Shown: positions 43,932 to 54,877 of the stretch, piece by piece
Numbering within the stretch: position 1 is the first letter of the stretch
How the letters are laid out: each line of letters starts with the position of its first letter
Origin: Candidatus Tenderia electrophaga
GTDB lineage: Bacteria > Pseudomonadota > Gammaproteobacteria > Tenderiales > Tenderiaceae
Assembly (NCBI GenBank): GCA_001447805.1
Contig: CP013099.1
Location: 3,459,181-3,523,180, forward strand
Length of the DNA: 64,000 nucleotides
Reading direction: 5' to 3'
Program-made: the position numbers and the translations under genes
The notes under the pieces: model-generated
The model's input: the letters and a program-made list of their open reading frames with translations, nothing else
Databases searched by the model: none
Told to the model about the DNA's origin: nothing

Positions 43932-44879
43932 ATGGCACAAGCGAATCGATCCATCAGCAATGACTGGCCCGAACTGCCCTTCGCGGCCTGGCGCGATACC
44001 TGCGCCACGCTGCATTTGTGGACCCAAATCGTCGGTAAGATCCGCTTGGCGCAAACGCCGTGGATCAACCACTCCTGGCATGTGCCGCTGTATGTCAGCG
44101 GGCGCGGCTTGAGCACGTCGCCGATTCCCTATGGCGGTTCGGCGTTTCAGATCGACTTCGATTTCATCGATCACGCGCTGCTCATCCACAGCAGCGATTG
44201 TTTGAGCCGGCGTGTGCCGCTGCGGCCGCAATCGGTGGCGGACTTTTACCGAGCGCTGATGGCGACGCTGGGCGAGCTGGGCTTGGACATCCGCATCAAT
44301 CCCATGCCTAACGAAATACCCGATGCCATCCGCTTCGATCAGGATACGACGCATGATCACTACGATGCTGAGTCCGTGACGCGCTTCTGGCGCGCCCTGG
44401 TACAGGTGGATCGGGTGTTTAAGGAATTTCGCGCGCGCTTCTTGGGCAAGTGCAGCCCGGTGCATTTTTTCTGGGGCAGTTTCGATCTGGCAGTGACGCG
44501 CTTCTCCGGCCGCCCGGCGCCGCCCCATCCCGGCGGTTTTCCCAATATGCCCGACTGGGTGGCGCGCGAGGCCTATTCCCATGAGGTCAGCAGCGCCGGT
44601 TTCTGGCCCGGTGGGGGCGGCATCGATCACGCGGCGTTTTACAGCTATGCCTATCCCACGCCAAACGGCTTTGCCGAGGCGCCGGTGCGCCCGTCGGCGG
44701 CTTACTTTTCCAAGCAGCTGGGCGAATTTATCCTGCCCTACGACGACGTGCGCCAGGCCGCCTCGCCGGACGAGTTGTTGCTCGGTTTTTTGCAAAGCAG
44801 CTACGCGGCGGCGGCCGACCTCGCGCAATGGGACCGGGACGCGCTGGAGCGCGACATGGTCGACGTGGCCACGCCCTAA
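43932..44879 (+). CDS. DUF5996 family protein
   Basis: 315 aa from ATG 43932, with GGGGAGGGG upstream; the open frame continues further up but overlaps the lipoprotein gene. Characteristic segments: WPELPFAAWRDTCATLHLWT, PWINHSWHVPLYVSGRGLST, CSPVHFFWGSFDLAVTRFSG and YSYAYPTPNGF, as in DUF5996 proteins. Soluble, no signal peptide, function unknown. It ends 4 bp into the convergent HDAC-like gene. Confidence 0.85.
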   Translation: MAQANRSISNDWPELPFAAWRDTCATLHLWTQIVGKIRLAQTPWINHSWHVPLYVSGRGLSTSPIPYGGSAFQIDFDFIDHALLIHSSDCLSRRVPLRPQSVADFYRALMATLGELGLDIRINPMPNEIPDAIRFDQDTTHDHYDAESVTRFWRALVQVDRVFKEFRARFLGKCSPVHFFWGSFDLAVTRFSGRPAPPHPGGFPNMPDWVAREAYSHEVSSAGFWPGGGGIDHAAFYSYAYPTPNGFAEAPVRPSAAYFSKQLGEFILPYDDVRQAASPDELLLGFLQSSYAAAADLAQWDRDALERDMVDVATP

Positions 44880-45829
44880 ACCGGGTCCAGCAGACCCTCG
44901 ACCAGCGCCGTCCAGCCGGCCTGGATATTGGCCTTTTCATAGCCCCCGCCGCCCACCGCCAGCAGACGGCCCGGGGCGAATCGTTGCGCCAAGCTGTTAA
45001 GACGCCGGGCCGCGTGTCGGTGACACTGAGGTGAAAACTGCAAATGGGTCAGCGGGTCGCCGGCCAGGCTGTCGACGCCGCATTGCAGCAGAATGAATTC
45101 CGGTTCGGCGGCCGTGATGAAGGACTCGACTTGGCCCCAGGCCTCGAAAAAAGCAGTCGCGCCGGCATTGGGCGGCAAGGGCAGGTTGAGCTTGGTTTTT
45201 TCGGCCGCCCCTGTGCCCGTTTCGTCGCTGCGGCCCGTGCCGGGATAGAGATAATGGCCGTCTTCGTGGATGTCGGCGATGATCACGCGTGGCTCATGCT
45301 CGAAACCGTAGTAGACGCCGTCGCCGTGGTGGGCGTCGATGTCCACGTAGGCGATTTTCGCCAGACCGTATTGCTGCAACAGGGTCTCGATTACCACGCC
45401 GCAATCATTGAAGACGCAAAAGCCGGCGGCGCGGTCGCGGCGGGCATGATGTAAACCGGCGATGGGCACGAAGGCCGGGCCGCATGCGCCACGCATGATC
45501 TGTGCGACGGCATCCAGGCAGCTGCCCACCACCGTGGCCGCGGCCTCGTAGACACCGGGGAAGGCGGGCGTGTCGCCGTCGTCCAGATAGCCCGTTCCGG
45601 ACGCGGATTGTCGTTTCACCTGTTCCACATAGGCATGGTCGTGGAAGCGTTCAATCTCGCTTTGGCTTGCCGGGGTCGGCGTACGCAATGTGATCTTGGG
45701 CCCCAGGCCCGCTTGATCCAGCGCCTCGCTAAATGCCTGCATGCGCCAGGGACCGAAGGGGTGGCCGTTGGGAAAGCCATAGTCCCCGAGTGTTTCGCCC
45801 AGATAGACACAGAGTTTGGACATGGTCAT
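44876..45829 (-). CDS. Histone-deacetylase-family hydrolase (AcuC/acetylpolyamine type)
   Basis: 317 aa if started at ATG 45829 (MTMSKLC); 45823 and 45859 are alternatives, none with a good ribosome site. The zinc hydrolase motifs are complete: PIAGLHHARRDRAAGFCVFN (catalytic His pair), VDIDAHHGDGVYY (Asp/His metal ligands), QCGVDSLAGDPL (Asp ligand) and VGGGGYE. It removes acetyl groups from small molecules or protein lysines; the substrate is not evident. N-terminus MSKLCVYLGETLGDYGFPNG is typical of bacterial homologues. Confidence 0.88.
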   Translation of the reverse strand: MTMSKLCVYLGETLGDYGFPNGHPFGPWRMQAFSEALDQAGLGPKITLRTPTPASQSEIERFHDHAYVEQVKRQSASGTGYLDDGDTPAFPGVYEAAATVVGSCLDAVAQIMRGACGPAFVPIAGLHHARRDRAAGFCVFNDCGVVIETLLQQYGLAKIAYVDIDAHHGDGVYYGFEHEPRVIIADIHEDGHYLYPGTGRSDETGTGAAEKTKLNLPLPPNAGATAFFEAWGQVESFITAAEPEFILLQCGVDSLAGDPLTHLQFSPQCHRHAARRLNSLAQRFAPGRLLAVGGGGYEKANIQAGWTALVEGLLDPV

Positions 45830-45854
45830 CAAGCTTAGGTGATTATGGCAAAAG

Positions 45855-45886
45855 TGCAAAAAGGAAAGGCCCGCAGTTGCGGGCCT
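45855..45886 (-). terminator. Rho-independent terminator of sat
   Basis: On the minus strand AGGCCCGCA, loop AC, TGCGGGCCT, then TTTCCTTTTTTG. 9-bp perfect stem, 25 bases after the sat stop codon. Confidence 0.8.
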
Positions 45887-45910
45887 GTCTTGTTACCACG
45901 GCTGTGAAGC

Positions 45911-47128
45911 TTACTTGGCCGAATGACCGCTCAGCTTGACCTCGACCTTTTCATCGTCGGCGATGCCTTCGTAGTACTCGCGCAGGATGGCCAGCACCTC
46001 GGGACGGGAGAACTCGGCCGGGACCTCGTCGCCCTCGGAGAGCAGCTTGCGCAGCTTGGAGCCGGACAGCAGCAGGCGGTCGCCGGCCTCATGCGGACAG
46101 GTCTTCATGGAGGCCATGCCGCCGCACTTGTAGCAGAAGAAGGTCCAGTCGATCTTGAGCGGCTGGGTCTCCAGGGCGCCTTCGGGCAGTTCGTCGAAGA
46201 TGTGATGGGCGTCGAAGGGGCCGTAGTAGTCACCCACGCCGGCGTGGTCGCGGCCCACGATCAGGTGCGAGCAGCCGTAGTTCTGGCGGAACAGGGCGTG
46301 CAGCAGGGCCTCGCGCGGACCGGCGTAGCGCATGTCCAGCGGATAACCGGATTGCAATACGGTGTCCTTGACGAAATAGTTTTCCACCAGCGAGTTGATG
46401 GCCTTGACGCGTACGTCGGAGGGGATGTCGCCGGGCTTGAGCTTGCCCAGCAGGGAATGGATCATGACGCCGTCGCAGATCTCGATGGCGATCTTCACCA
46501 GGTATTCGTGCGAGCGGTGCAGCGGGTTGCGGGTCTGGAAGGCCACCACGGTGCTCCAGCCCTTTTCCTCAAAGTGTTTGCGGGTCTCGGCCGGGGTCAT
46601 GTAGATGTCACCGAAATCGGTGGGGAAGCGGCCCTGGGACAGCACCTTGACGGGGCCGGCCAGGTTGACCTCGCCCTGCTCCATGACCATCTTTACGCCG
46701 GGATGCTCGATGTCGGTGGTCTTGTAGACCATCATGCACTCGTGCTCTTTATCGATGGCGTATTTCTCGGTGACGGTCATGGTGGCCATGATCTCGCCGC
46801 TTTCGGCGTCGACCAGGGCGATGTCCTCGCCCAGCTTGAGGGTGTCGGCCTCGGCCTGAGGGGTGGACAGGGTGATGGGGATGGGCCAGAACAGGCCGCT
46901 GGCCATCTTCATACCGTCGCAGACGCCCTCCCAGTCGGCGCGGGTCATGAAACCGTCCAAGGGGGTGAAGCCGCCGATGCCCAGCATGATGATGTCACCG
47001 ACTTCGCGCGAGCTGACGTTGAGCTTGGGCAGGGTCTCGGCGCGCGCCAGCTCGGCCGTCAGGGCCTCGCCTTCCAGCAGTAGCGGCTTTAATTCACCGC
47101 CGCCATGGGGATTTACCAGTTTGGACAT
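45911..47128 (-). CDS. sat: Sulfate adenylyltransferase (ATP sulfurylase), dissimilatory type
   Basis: 405 aa. Interconverts sulfate + ATP with APS + pyrophosphate. Motifs: [15 protein letters not shown] (QTRNP plus HxxH at the nucleotide site), [13 protein letters not shown] and [10 protein letters not shown] zinc-type site is formed by [15 protein letters not shown] near residue 340. This monomeric Sat type is used by sulfate reducers and, in reverse, by sulfur-oxidising bacteria to make ATP from APS; the assimilatory CysDN type is unrelated. No apr or dsr genes are in the window. Own ribosome site (GGAG) and terminator, so monocistronic. Confidence 0.93.
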   Translation of the reverse strand: MSKLVNPHGGGELKPLLLEGEALTAELARAETLPKLNVSSREVGDIIMLGIGGFTPLDGFMTRADWEGVCDGMKMASGLFWPIPITLSTPQAEADTLKLGEDIALVDAESGEIMATMTVTEKYAIDKEHECMMVYKTTDIEHPGVKMVMEQGEVNLAGPVKVLSQGRFPTDFGDIYMTPAETRKHFEEKGWSTVVAFQTRNPLHRSHEYLVKIAIEICDGVMIHSLLGKLKPGDIPSDVRVKAINSLVENYFVKDTVLQSGYPLDMRYAGPREALLHALFRQNYGCSHLIVGRDHAGVGDYYGPFDAHHIFDELPEGALETQPLKIDWTFFCYKCGGMASMKTCPHEAGDRLLLSGSKLRKLLSEGDEVPAEFSRPEVLAILREYYEGIADDEKVEVKLSGHSAK

Positions 47129-47558
47129 AAGTTGAACTCCTTCGAGGTATGAATGAAATCATCGGCCCACCGGCCACTTGGGTCGCAATTATAGCGCGAA
47201 GCCAACAGGGGCATAAGGATCGCCGCTACACTCTATAAACGATGCTCTAATCTATACGCCCCGATGGCCCTTATGCCCCCGCTTTTGTGCGCATCCATGG
47301 GCGCGTTCAGGTGCTTGTGCCAAGAGCCCGCGATTGTTTATAAGTCTTTGTAAAAAGGCCGTTAATCGGGTGCGGCCGTGGGCGCGGGCTGCGCCAAGGG
47401 AGGCGTTTGTCCGGACCCTTGAAGTGTCGCGCCATGCACGGCAGTGAGTACTCCGCTTAAGCCAGCGTGTCACTAGGATGGTGAACAACTAGGTTTCTAT
47501 AATCCTGACTGAGCCGGCCGATAGGGTTTGAAAGACGATTCAACCGGGAAACCTGCCT
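47129..47558. other. Intergenic region without a recognised gene
   Basis: 430 bp between the divergent sat and diguanylate cyclase genes. A 78-codon open frame at 47252-47488 has no ribosome site or family feature. Promoters of both neighbours must lie here; no clear operator or RNA was seen. Confidence 0.4.
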
Positions 47559-49184
47559 ATGGTGGACAACAAGCAACTCCAGGCCCAATTGGAGGCCTTG
47601 CGCGAGAACTTTATCGCCAAACTGCCGGAGCGCCTGGCGGCCCTGGAGGCGGGGCTGGAAACGTGGCGTGCCAGCGGTGATGAGGCGGCCTTGTCCGAAT
47701 TTCACCGCATCGCCCATTCGCTTACGGGCGCGGGCGCGACCTTCGGCTGCGAGCTGCTGAGCACGGCGGCGCGCGCCCTGGAGCGGCAGTTGGTAGGCGT
47801 CGACTCGGCCCGTGATTTCGCGGCGCTGGAGGCCTTGCTGGAGGCGGTACGGCGCGCTGTCGACGAGGCCAAGCGCGAAGACTATGTGAAGCCGGAGCCG
47901 GTCGTGGCCCTGCCCTTGGTCAAGCACGAGGCGCGCGTGGTGTACATCCTCGAGGAAGAGGCGGCCGAGCGCGCGGGTCTGGCGCGGCAACTGGAACACT
48001 TCGGTTACACCGCCCAGGTCTTCGCGACGCCGCTGGCCCTTAAAGATGCGGTGGCCGTGCAGCGACCGGCGGCCATGATTGCGGAGATCACCCTGACGGC
48101 CGGCGGTCTGGCCGGTATCGAGGTGGTGAGGACTATCAACGCGGAGTTGGAGGCGCCCATCCCGGCCATTTTCGTTTCCTCCCATGGGGATTTCGAGGCG
48201 CGCCTGGAGGCGATGCGCGCCGGCGGCCGGGCCTATTTCACCAAGCCGTTGTCCATCGAGGCGTTGGTGGACATGGTCGATGAGCTGACCTCGGTGGAGC
48301 AGAAACAGCCGTATCATGTGCTCATTGTCGACGACTCGCCGGTCCAGGCCGAGTTTTACGCCAAGGTGCTGGAGCAGGCGGGCATGGCCACCGACGTGGT
48401 CTGCGATTCCATGGAGGTCTCGGATGCGCTGCGCGACACCGCCCCCGAGTTGGTGCTGATGGATATGTACATGCCCTACTGCAGCGGCGTGGAGCTGGCT
48501 GCGGTGATCCGCCAGCAGCCCGCCTATCTGGGCCTGCCCATCGTATTCCTGTCCGCCGAGACCGACCGCCATGCCCAGCTCGAGGCCCTGCGCCTGGGCG
48601 GCGATGATTTTCTCACCAAGCCGATTCAGCCCGCGGAACTTGTCGCCTCGGTCGGCGTGCGCGCCGAGCGTTATCGTCTGCTGCGCTCGCGCATGTCGCA
48701 GGACAGCCTCACCGGCCTGCTCAATCATCGCCGCTTGATGGAGAGTCTCGACAAGGAGATGGCCAGAGTGCAGCGCCACGGCGGCGCACTGGCCTTCGTC
48801 ATGCTCGATATCGATCATTTCAAGCAGGTCAACGACAGCTACGGCCATGCCGTCGGCGACCGGGTGATCATGAGTCTGGCGCGGCTGTTGAAACAACGTC
48901 TGCGCAACACCGATATCATCGGCCGTTACGGCGGCGAGGAATTCGCCGTGATCCTGCCCGAATGCCCGCTGCCGACGGCTACCCAGCTGATGGACGAGAT
49001 CCGGCAGCACTTCGCCGGGCTGGAGCACTGCGCCGGCGAGCGGCGCTTCAACGTCACCCTGAGCGGCGGCATCGCCGCCTGTCCGGCCTTCACCGAGGTG
49101 GGCGAGCTGCGCGCAGCCGCCGACCGCATGCTCTACCGCGCCAAGCACAGCGGCCGCAACCGCATCCTCGCCTATACGCCATAA
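47559..49184 (+). CDS. Hpt-REC-REC-GGDEF diguanylate cyclase
   Basis: 541 aa, cytoplasmic. Residues 10-105: Hpt domain with [16 protein letters not shown] (phosphoacceptor His). Residues 125-245: a receiver-like domain whose phosphoacceptor Asp is replaced by Glu (AAMIAEITL). Residues 262-380: a complete receiver (LIVDDSPVQ, Asp in [13 protein letters not shown], Lys in DDFLTKPI). Residues 390-540: GGDEF domain with active site [13 protein letters not shown] and, five residues before it, the inhibitory site RNTD. It makes c-di-GMP and should be controlled by a phosphorelay. The Hpt domain at the front is an unusual input. No kinase gene is next to it. Confidence 0.9.
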   Translation: MVDNKQLQAQLEALRENFIAKLPERLAALEAGLETWRASGDEAALSEFHRIAHSLTGAGATFGCELLSTAARALERQLVGVDSARDFAALEALLEAVRRAVDEAKREDYVKPEPVVALPLVKHEARVVYILEEEAAERAGLARQLEHFGYTAQVFATPLALKDAVAVQRPAAMIAEITLTAGGLAGIEVVRTINAELEAPIPAIFVSSHGDFEARLEAMRAGGRAYFTKPLSIEALVDMVDELTSVEQKQPYHVLIVDDSPVQAEFYAKVLEQAGMATDVVCDSMEVSDALRDTAPELVLMDMYMPYCSGVELAAVIRQQPAYLGLPIVFLSAETDRHAQLEALRLGGDDFLTKPIQPAELVASVGVRAERYRLLRSRMSQDSLTGLLNHRRLMESLDKEMARVQRHGGALAFVMLDIDHFKQVNDSYGHAVGDRVIMSLARLLKQRLRNTDIIGRYGGEEFAVILPECPLPTATQLMDEIRQHFAGLEHCAGERRFNVTLSGGIAACPAFTEVGELRAAADRMLYRAKHSGRNRILAYTP

Positions 49185-49270
49185 TCCCGGCGCCCGCCGG
49201 TCTCCGGGGCGCTTGCCATTTGCTGTACAATGGCACTCTTTTTCCAAGAGTCATTACAAGGAGTGCTGGC

Positions 49271-49819
49271 GTGGAGCAATATCGAGGAACCACCATCCTG
49301 TCGGTGCGCCGCAAGGGCAAGGTGGTGATCGGCGGCGACGGCCAGGTGTCATTGGGCGATACGGTGATGAAGGGCAACGCACGCAAGGTGCGCCGGCTCT
49401 ATAACGAGCGCGTCATCGCCGGCTTCGCCGGCGGCACCGCCGACGCCTTTACCCTGTTTGAACGCTTCGAGGGCAAGCTGGAGAAACACTCCGGCCACCT
49501 GGTGCGTGCCGCCGTGGAGCTGGCCAAGGACTGGCGCACCGACCGCGCCCTGCGCCGCCTGGAGGCGCTGCTGCTGGTGGCCGATGCCAAGGCCTCGCTC
49601 ATCATTACCGGCAACGGCGATGTGGTCGAGCCCGAGCATGAGGAAGACCTGATGGCCATCGGCTCCGGCGGCGCCTTCGCCCAGGCCGCCGCCCACGCCC
49701 TGTTGGACAACACCGAGCTGGACGCCCGCAGCATCGTCGAGAAGGGGCTGAACATCGCCGCCAACATCTGTGTCTACACCAACGGCAACCTCACCATCGA
49801 AGAATTAACCACTGAATAA
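49271..49819 (+). CDS. hslV: ATP-dependent protease subunit HslV
   Basis: 182 aa from GTG 49271, seven bases after AAGGAG. The first residues (MEQYRG) form a short propeptide; cleavage exposes Thr in [11 protein letters not shown], the N-terminal nucleophile. [20 protein letters not shown] and [14 protein letters not shown] match the family throughout. Twelve subunits form the proteolytic chamber served by HslU. 15 bp separate it from hslU. Confidence 0.96.
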   Translation: MEQYRGTTILSVRRKGKVVIGGDGQVSLGDTVMKGNARKVRRLYNERVIAGFAGGTADAFTLFERFEGKLEKHSGHLVRAAVELAKDWRTDRALRRLEALLLVADAKASLIITGNGDVVEPEHEEDLMAIGSGGAFAQAAAHALLDNTELDARSIVEKGLNIAANICVYTNGNLTIEELTTE

Positions 49820-49834
49820 AGGTTCAATAACGCT

Positions 49835-51163
49835 ATGTCAGCAATGACACCCAGAGAGATCGTCCAGGAGCTGGACAAGCATATCATTGGCCAGTCGGCC
49901 GCCAAGCGCGCCGTGGCCATCGCCCTGCGTAATCGCTGGCGCCGCAGTCAGGTGGACGCCGAGCTGCGCAACGAGATCACCCCCAAGAATATCCTCATGA
50001 TCGGTCCCACCGGGGTGGGCAAGACCGAGATCGCCCGGCGCTTGGCTAAGCTGGCCAAGGCCCCCTTCATCAAGGTGGAGGCCACCAAGTTTACCGAGGT
50101 GGGCTATGTGGGCCGCGATGTGGAATCCATTATCCGTGACCTGGTGGACGTGTCCATCAAGATGACCCGCGAGCAGGCCAAGAAAGAGGTGCGCTACCGC
50201 GCCGAAGAGGCCGCCGAAGAACGCATCCTGGATATCCTGTTGCCACCGCCCCGGGGCGGTTACGACGATGAGGGCCAGGACAAGAGTTCTTCGACACGCC
50301 AGGTGTTTCGTAAAAAGCTGCGCCAGGGCGAGCTGGACGAGCGCGAGATCGAGATCGAGGTGGCCGCCCCCGCTGCCAACGTGGAAATCATGGGGCCGCC
50401 GGGCATGGAAGACATGACCAGCCAGTTGCAGAATATCTTTCAGAACATGGGCCCGGGCAAGACCCAGCGCCGCAAGGTGCCCATCAAGGAGGCCTTTAAA
50501 CTGCTGGCCGATGAGGAAGCGGCCAAGCTGGTCAATGAAGAAGACATCAAGACCCAGGCGTTGCAGAACGCCGAGCAGAACGGCATCGTCTTCCTCGATG
50601 AGCTGGACAAGATCGCCAAGCGCGGCGAAACCTCGGGCACCGATGTCTCGCGCGAAGGGGTGCAGCGTGATCTGTTGCCGCTGGTGGAGGGGTCCACCGT
50701 GTCCACCAAGCATGGCATGCTCAAGACCGACCACATCCTGTTCATCGCCTCAGGTGCGTTTCATCTTTCCAGGCCCTCTGATCTGGTGCCGGAGCTGCAG
50801 GGCAGGCTGCCCATCCGGGTCGAGCTCGATGCCCTGGAAGTGGGGGATTTCGTGCGTATCCTCACCGAGCCGGATGCCTCCCTGACCCAGCAATACTCGG
50901 CCCTGCTGGCCACCGAGGGGGTGACGCTCAGCTTTACCGAGGACGGCATCGCGCGCCTGGCCGAAGTGGCCTGGCAGGTCAACGAGCGCACCGAGAACAT
51001 CGGCGCGCGGCGCCTGCATACGGTGATGGAGAAACTACTCGAGTTGATCTCGTATGAGGCGCCGGACAAGGCGGGCGAACAGCTGACCGTTGACGCGGCT
51101 TACGTCAATGCCCAATTGGATAAGCTGGCCCAGAACGAAGATCTGAGTCGTTATATTCTGTAA
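49835..51163 (+). CDS. hslU: HslU unfoldase ATPase of the HslUV protease
   Basis: 442 aa. AAA+ protein: Walker [15 protein letters not shown], Walker [16 protein letters not shown], sensor 2 [16 protein letters not shown], and the I-domain between residues about 110 and 240. It ends in the conserved tail LSRYIL, which docks into HslV to activate it. Directly behind hslV in one operon. Confidence 0.97.
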   Translation: MSAMTPREIVQELDKHIIGQSAAKRAVAIALRNRWRRSQVDAELRNEITPKNILMIGPTGVGKTEIARRLAKLAKAPFIKVEATKFTEVGYVGRDVESIIRDLVDVSIKMTREQAKKEVRYRAEEAAEERILDILLPPPRGGYDDEGQDKSSSTRQVFRKKLRQGELDEREIEIEVAAPAANVEIMGPPGMEDMTSQLQNIFQNMGPGKTQRRKVPIKEAFKLLADEEAAKLVNEEDIKTQALQNAEQNGIVFLDELDKIAKRGETSGTDVSREGVQRDLLPLVEGSTVSTKHGMLKTDHILFIASGAFHLSRPSDLVPELQGRLPIRVELDALEVGDFVRILTEPDASLTQQYSALLATEGVTLSFTEDGIARLAEVAWQVNERTENIGARRLHTVMEKLLELISYEAPDKAGEQLTVDAAYVNAQLDKLAQNEDLSRYIL

Positions 51164-51207
51164 ACCAATGCCGCTCATCCCCCAGTCTTCAGTGTGCCAT
51201 CATACAG

Positions 51208-51326
51208 CTTCCCCCTTGTCTAAAGGCGCCCACAGATCGGGCATAAAGGGACTGAGGGGGATTTCAGCCGTGGTGAACATCGACAGGTTGTTAAATCCCC
51301 CCCTGCCCCCCTTTTCCAAAGGGGGG
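51208..51326. repeat. Pair of REP-like C/G-run palindromes
   Basis: A perfect 9-bp-arm hairpin CCCCCCTTT/AAAGGGGGG stands at 51306-51326. Two related stretches, one ending GGGGGATTT (51256-51264) and one starting AAATCCCCC (51293), face each other. Sequences of this kind are repeated extragenic palindromes in many gammaproteobacteria. They fill most of the gap 51164-51352. Confidence 0.5.
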
Positions 51327-51352
51327 AATAACACCGTTTGCGAGGATAGATC

Positions 51353-51751
51353 ATGAACACGCCCGCTCCCACCGACATCCGTCTGCATCAGAAATCACGC
51401 TATCTGGAAATCAGCTTTGCCGACGGCCAGACCTTCAAACTCCCCTGCGAGTTCCTGCGCGTGCATTCCCCCTCCGCCGAGGTGCGCGGCCACGGCCGGG
51501 GCCAGGAGGTGTTGCAGGTGGGCAAGGAAGACGTCAATATCGTGGCCATCGAGCCGGTAGGGCAGTACGCGGTGAAACTCTTTTTCGATGATGGCCACAA
51601 CTCGGGCTTGTTCGACTGGGGCTTGCTGCACCGCTATGGGGAACATCAGGATGAGATGTGGCAGGCTTATCTGGAGCGCCTCAAAGCCGCCGGCCACGAA
51701 CGCCGCGCGTCCGGTCCGGCGCCGGTCCAAACCGAAGAGTCAGACTCATGA
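51353..51751 (+). CDS. DUF971 family protein (GBBH-like N-terminal domain)
   Basis: 132 aa. Beta-rich single domain: [38 protein letters not shown] and [20 protein letters not shown], the standard pattern of DUF971. Often found before ubiE or fused to Mrp/ApbC-type proteins, and suspected to have an iron-sulfur-related role. It overlaps ubiE by 4 bp (ATGA), so it is translated with the ubiquinone genes. Confidence 0.88.
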   Translation: MNTPAPTDIRLHQKSRYLEISFADGQTFKLPCEFLRVHSPSAEVRGHGRGQEVLQVGKEDVNIVAIEPVGQYAVKLFFDDGHNSGLFDWGLLHRYGEHQDEMWQAYLERLKAAGHERRASGPAPVQTEESDS

Positions 51752-52503
51752 GTGACGAACAACACAAGACCACCCATTTCGGCTACCAGGAGGTGCCGCT
51801 GGCCGAGAAGGCCGGCAAGGTACGTGAAGTGTTTGACTCGGTGGCGGACAAGTACGACGTGATGAACGATGTCATGTCCTTCGGCATCCACCGGTTGTGG
51901 AAGCGTTTTACCCTGGAAATGACCGGCTTGAAGCCGGGTCAGCGCGCCCTGGATCTGGCCTCCGGCACCGGCGACCTGGCCGCCAAGTTGGCGCAACAGG
52001 TGGGCGGCACGGGCGAGGTGGTGTCGTCGGACATCAACGGCGCCATGCTCGGCAACGGCCGCGATCGCTTGCTGGACATGGGGGTGGTGGGCAATGTCCG
52101 TTTTGTCCAGGCCGACGCCCAGCAGCTGCCGTTTCCCGACAACACGTTTGACTGCGTCACCATGGCCTTCGGCCTGCGCAATGTCACCGATAAGGATCAG
52201 GCGCTGCGCGCCATCTATCGCTGCCTTAAGCCCGGCGGCCGCCTGCTGGTGCTGGAGTTCTCCAAGCCGACGGCGCCGGGGTTGAAGCCGGTCTACGATG
52301 CCTATTCCTTCCGGCTGTTGCCTTTGATGGGCAAGTTGATCGCCAATGATGCGGACAGTTATCGCTATCTGGCCGAATCCATTCGCGTGCACCCCGATCA
52401 AAAAGCATTGCAGGGCATGATGGCGGCGGCCGGTTTCGAGCGCTGTGATTTTCATAACATGAGTGGAGGCATTGTGGCCCTGCATCGAGGCTACAAATTC
52501 TGA
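51748..52503 (+). CDS. ubiE: Ubiquinone/menaquinone C-methyltransferase UbiE
   Basis: 251 aa. SAM-dependent methyltransferase: [20 protein letters not shown], motif [16 protein letters not shown], and [15 protein letters not shown], all UbiE signatures. Methylates the quinone ring at C2 (DDMQH2). Start ATG 51748 overlaps the DUF971 stop. First of the ubiE-ubiJ-ubiB cluster. Confidence 0.96.
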   Translation: MSDEQHKTTHFGYQEVPLAEKAGKVREVFDSVADKYDVMNDVMSFGIHRLWKRFTLEMTGLKPGQRALDLASGTGDLAAKLAQQVGGTGEVVSSDINGAMLGNGRDRLLDMGVVGNVRFVQADAQQLPFPDNTFDCVTMAFGLRNVTDKDQALRAIYRCLKPGGRLLVLEFSKPTAPGLKPVYDAYSFRLLPLMGKLIANDADSYRYLAESIRVHPDQKALQGMMAAAGFERCDFHNMSGGIVALHRGYKF

Positions 52504-52505
52504 CC

Positions 52506-53123
52506 ATGGTATTACCCATGATGGCGAACGCGGCGCTGGAAAAGGCGCTCAACCAGTGTCTGCGCATGGACCCCGAGACCCTGGCGCGGGTGACCCGGCT
52601 CGAGGGCCGGGTGGTCGCCCTGGAGATCGCCGGGCTGGCACAGACGCTCTACCTGCTGCCCACCGCCAGCGGCCTACGGGTGCAAAGCGTGTTCGAGGGC
52701 GAGCCCGATGTCACTCTCCGTGGCGCCCCCTTCAGCCTGGCGCGCCTGGGGCTGAGCGAGCATCCCACCCAGGTGTTCGGCGATGGCGTGGAGATGAGCG
52801 GCGACGTGCAGCTGGGGCGCAAGATTCAACGCATTCTCGACGGTCTCAAACTGGATTGGGAGGAACAACTCTCCCATGTCTGCGGCGACGTGCTGGCCCA
52901 CCAGCTGGGCAACGGTCTGCGCGGCCTGATCGATTGGGGGCGCCAGGCCGGCGATACGCTGGGCCGCGATGTGGCCGAGTACTTCCAAGAAGAGAGCCGC
53001 GACTTGGTGGTGCGCGCCGAGCTGGCGCCGCTGCTCGACGCCGTTGATGAACTGCGCGCCGATCTCGACCGGCTCACCCAGCGCGTGCAGCGCCTGCAGG
53101 CACGGCTGCGGCCAAAGGAATAG
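52506..53123 (+). CDS. ubiJ: Ubiquinone biosynthesis accessory factor UbiJ
   Basis: 205 aa, starting two bases after the ubiE stop. N-terminal SCP2 lipid-binding domain ([54 protein letters not shown]) and a C-terminal coiled coil ([20 protein letters not shown]). With UbiK it presents quinone intermediates to the soluble Ubi complex. Confidence 0.92.
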   Translation: MVLPMMANAALEKALNQCLRMDPETLARVTRLEGRVVALEIAGLAQTLYLLPTASGLRVQSVFEGEPDVTLRGAPFSLARLGLSEHPTQVFGDGVEMSGDVQLGRKIQRILDGLKLDWEEQLSHVCGDVLAHQLGNGLRGLIDWGRQAGDTLGRDVAEYFQEESRDLVVRAELAPLLDAVDELRADLDRLTQRVQRLQARLRPKE

Positions 53124-53131
53124 ACACAGGG

Positions 53132-54796
53132 ATGATGGGATTCAAACAGGCCCTGCGCCTATTAAACATTAACTGGGTATTGGTGAAGCACGGCCTGGAC
53201 GAGGTGGTATTCGCCACCCATCTGTTCCGCCCGGTGCGTTTCCTGCTCTATTTCTGGCCGCCGCACTGGTTCCGCCAGGACAATGCCACGCGCGGCGAAC
53301 GCATCCGCCGCGCATTGGAAGAGCTGGGGCCGCTGTTCGTCAAATTCGGCCAGCTGCTTTCCACCCGTCGTGATCTGCTGGCCGACGACATCGCCGACGA
53401 ACTGGCCAAACTGCAGGACCGGGTGCCGCCGTTTCCCGGATTGCAGGCGCGTCAGTTGATCGAGGCGGCCTATAAACAAGACATCCACGCCGTATTTGCC
53501 GAGTTCGACGAGACGCCGCTGGCCTCGGCCTCCATCGCCCAGGTGCACGCCGCGCGGCTGTTGGACGGCAGCGAGGTGGTGGTGAAGGTGGTGCGACCCG
53601 GCATCAAGCGCGTCATCGAACGCGACGTCAGTCTGCTTTACATCGTCGCCGGCCTGGCCGAGCGCTACTGGCCGCAGGGGCGCCGGCTGCGGCCGCTGGA
53701 GGTGGTGCGCGAATACGAAAAGACCATCCTCGACGAACTGGACCTGATGCGCGAGGCGGGCAACGCCTCCCAGCTGCGGCGCAATTTCATCGACTCGCCG
53801 CTGCTTTACATCCCCGGGATCTACTGGCCCCATTGCCGCCGCGGCGTGATGGTGATGGAGCGCATCAGCGGTATCCCGGTGAGCAACGTGGACGTGCTCA
53901 GACGCCGCGGCGTGGATTTTAAACTGCTCGCCGAGCGCGGCGTGGAGATCTTCTTCACCCAGGTGTTCAAGCACAACTTCTTTCACGCTGACATGCACCC
54001 GGGCAATATTTTCGTCTCGCCCGAGGGCAAGTACCTGGCGGTGGACTTCGGTATCATGGGGTCGCTCAGCGCCGAGGACCAGCGCTATCTGGCCGGCAAT
54101 TTCGTCGCCTTCTTCAATCGTGACTACCGCCGTGTCGCCGAGCTGCATGTGGAGTCGGGCTGGGTGCCCAAGGGGACCCGCATCGACGAAATGGAGGCGG
54201 CGATTCGCACCGTCTGTGAGCCTATCTTCGAGCGGCCCCTGAAGGACATCTCGCTCGGCCACCTGCTGATGCGTCTGTTCCAGGCCGCGCGCCGCTTCAA
54301 TATGGAGGTGCAGCCCCAGCTGGTGCTGTTGCAAAAGACCCTGCTCAATGTGGAGGGGTTGGGGCGCCAGCTCTATCCCGAGCTCGATCTGTGGCAGACC
54401 GCCAAACCTTTTCTCGAGCGCTGGATGAGTGAGCAGCTGGGCAGCCGCGCCTTACTCAAGAATCTCAAGGCCAACCTGCCGTTGTGGGCCGAGACCCTGC
54501 CGCGACTGCCCACTCTGTTGCATGACCTGGCCAAGCGCGCCGAAGAAGGCGAGCTGGAATTGCAGTGGCGCTCGGATGAAATCGCCAAGTTGCGCCGGGA
54601 AGTGCGCAGCGCTAACCGGCGCAGTTTTGCCGCTATCAGTGCCGCCGCGCTGATCGTTTCTGCCGCCGTCATCCTCGGGCTGGACGGTTACGCCCCGCGC
54701 ATGCTCGCCGACGCACCCCTGATCAGCTGGGTGCTGGGGGGGATTGCGCTAGCAATATTAATATCTTACTGGCCCTCGGGGACGCAGCGCGATTAG
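53132..54796 (+). CDS. ubiB: UbiB ATPase/kinase-like protein of ubiquinone synthesis
   Basis: 554 aa. Atypical kinase fold: the KxGQ motif in [16 protein letters not shown], the Ala-rich loop [24 protein letters not shown] and [10 protein letters not shown]. Two C-terminal transmembrane spans ([19 protein letters not shown], and [14 protein letters not shown]). It aids extraction of quinone precursors from the membrane. Starts 8 bp after ubiJ. Confidence 0.95.
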   Translation: MMGFKQALRLLNINWVLVKHGLDEVVFATHLFRPVRFLLYFWPPHWFRQDNATRGERIRRALEELGPLFVKFGQLLSTRRDLLADDIADELAKLQDRVPPFPGLQARQLIEAAYKQDIHAVFAEFDETPLASASIAQVHAARLLDGSEVVVKVVRPGIKRVIERDVSLLYIVAGLAERYWPQGRRLRPLEVVREYEKTILDELDLMREAGNASQLRRNFIDSPLLYIPGIYWPHCRRGVMVMERISGIPVSNVDVLRRRGVDFKLLAERGVEIFFTQVFKHNFFHADMHPGNIFVSPEGKYLAVDFGIMGSLSAEDQRYLAGNFVAFFNRDYRRVAELHVESGWVPKGTRIDEMEAAIRTVCEPIFERPLKDISLGHLLMRLFQAARRFNMEVQPQLVLLQKTLLNVEGLGRQLYPELDLWQTAKPFLERWMSEQLGSRALLKNLKANLPLWAETLPRLPTLLHDLAKRAEEGELELQWRSDEIAKLRREVRSANRRSFAAISAAALIVSAAVILGLDGYAPRMLADAPLISWVLGGIALAILISYWPSGTQRD

Positions 54797-54877
54797 TCCG
54801 CGGCGGCGCTGGCAACCTTTTTGCACTTGTCAGAGAACTTGTTAGCGAATTCAATATAACGGGTCTGATTATTGGAT

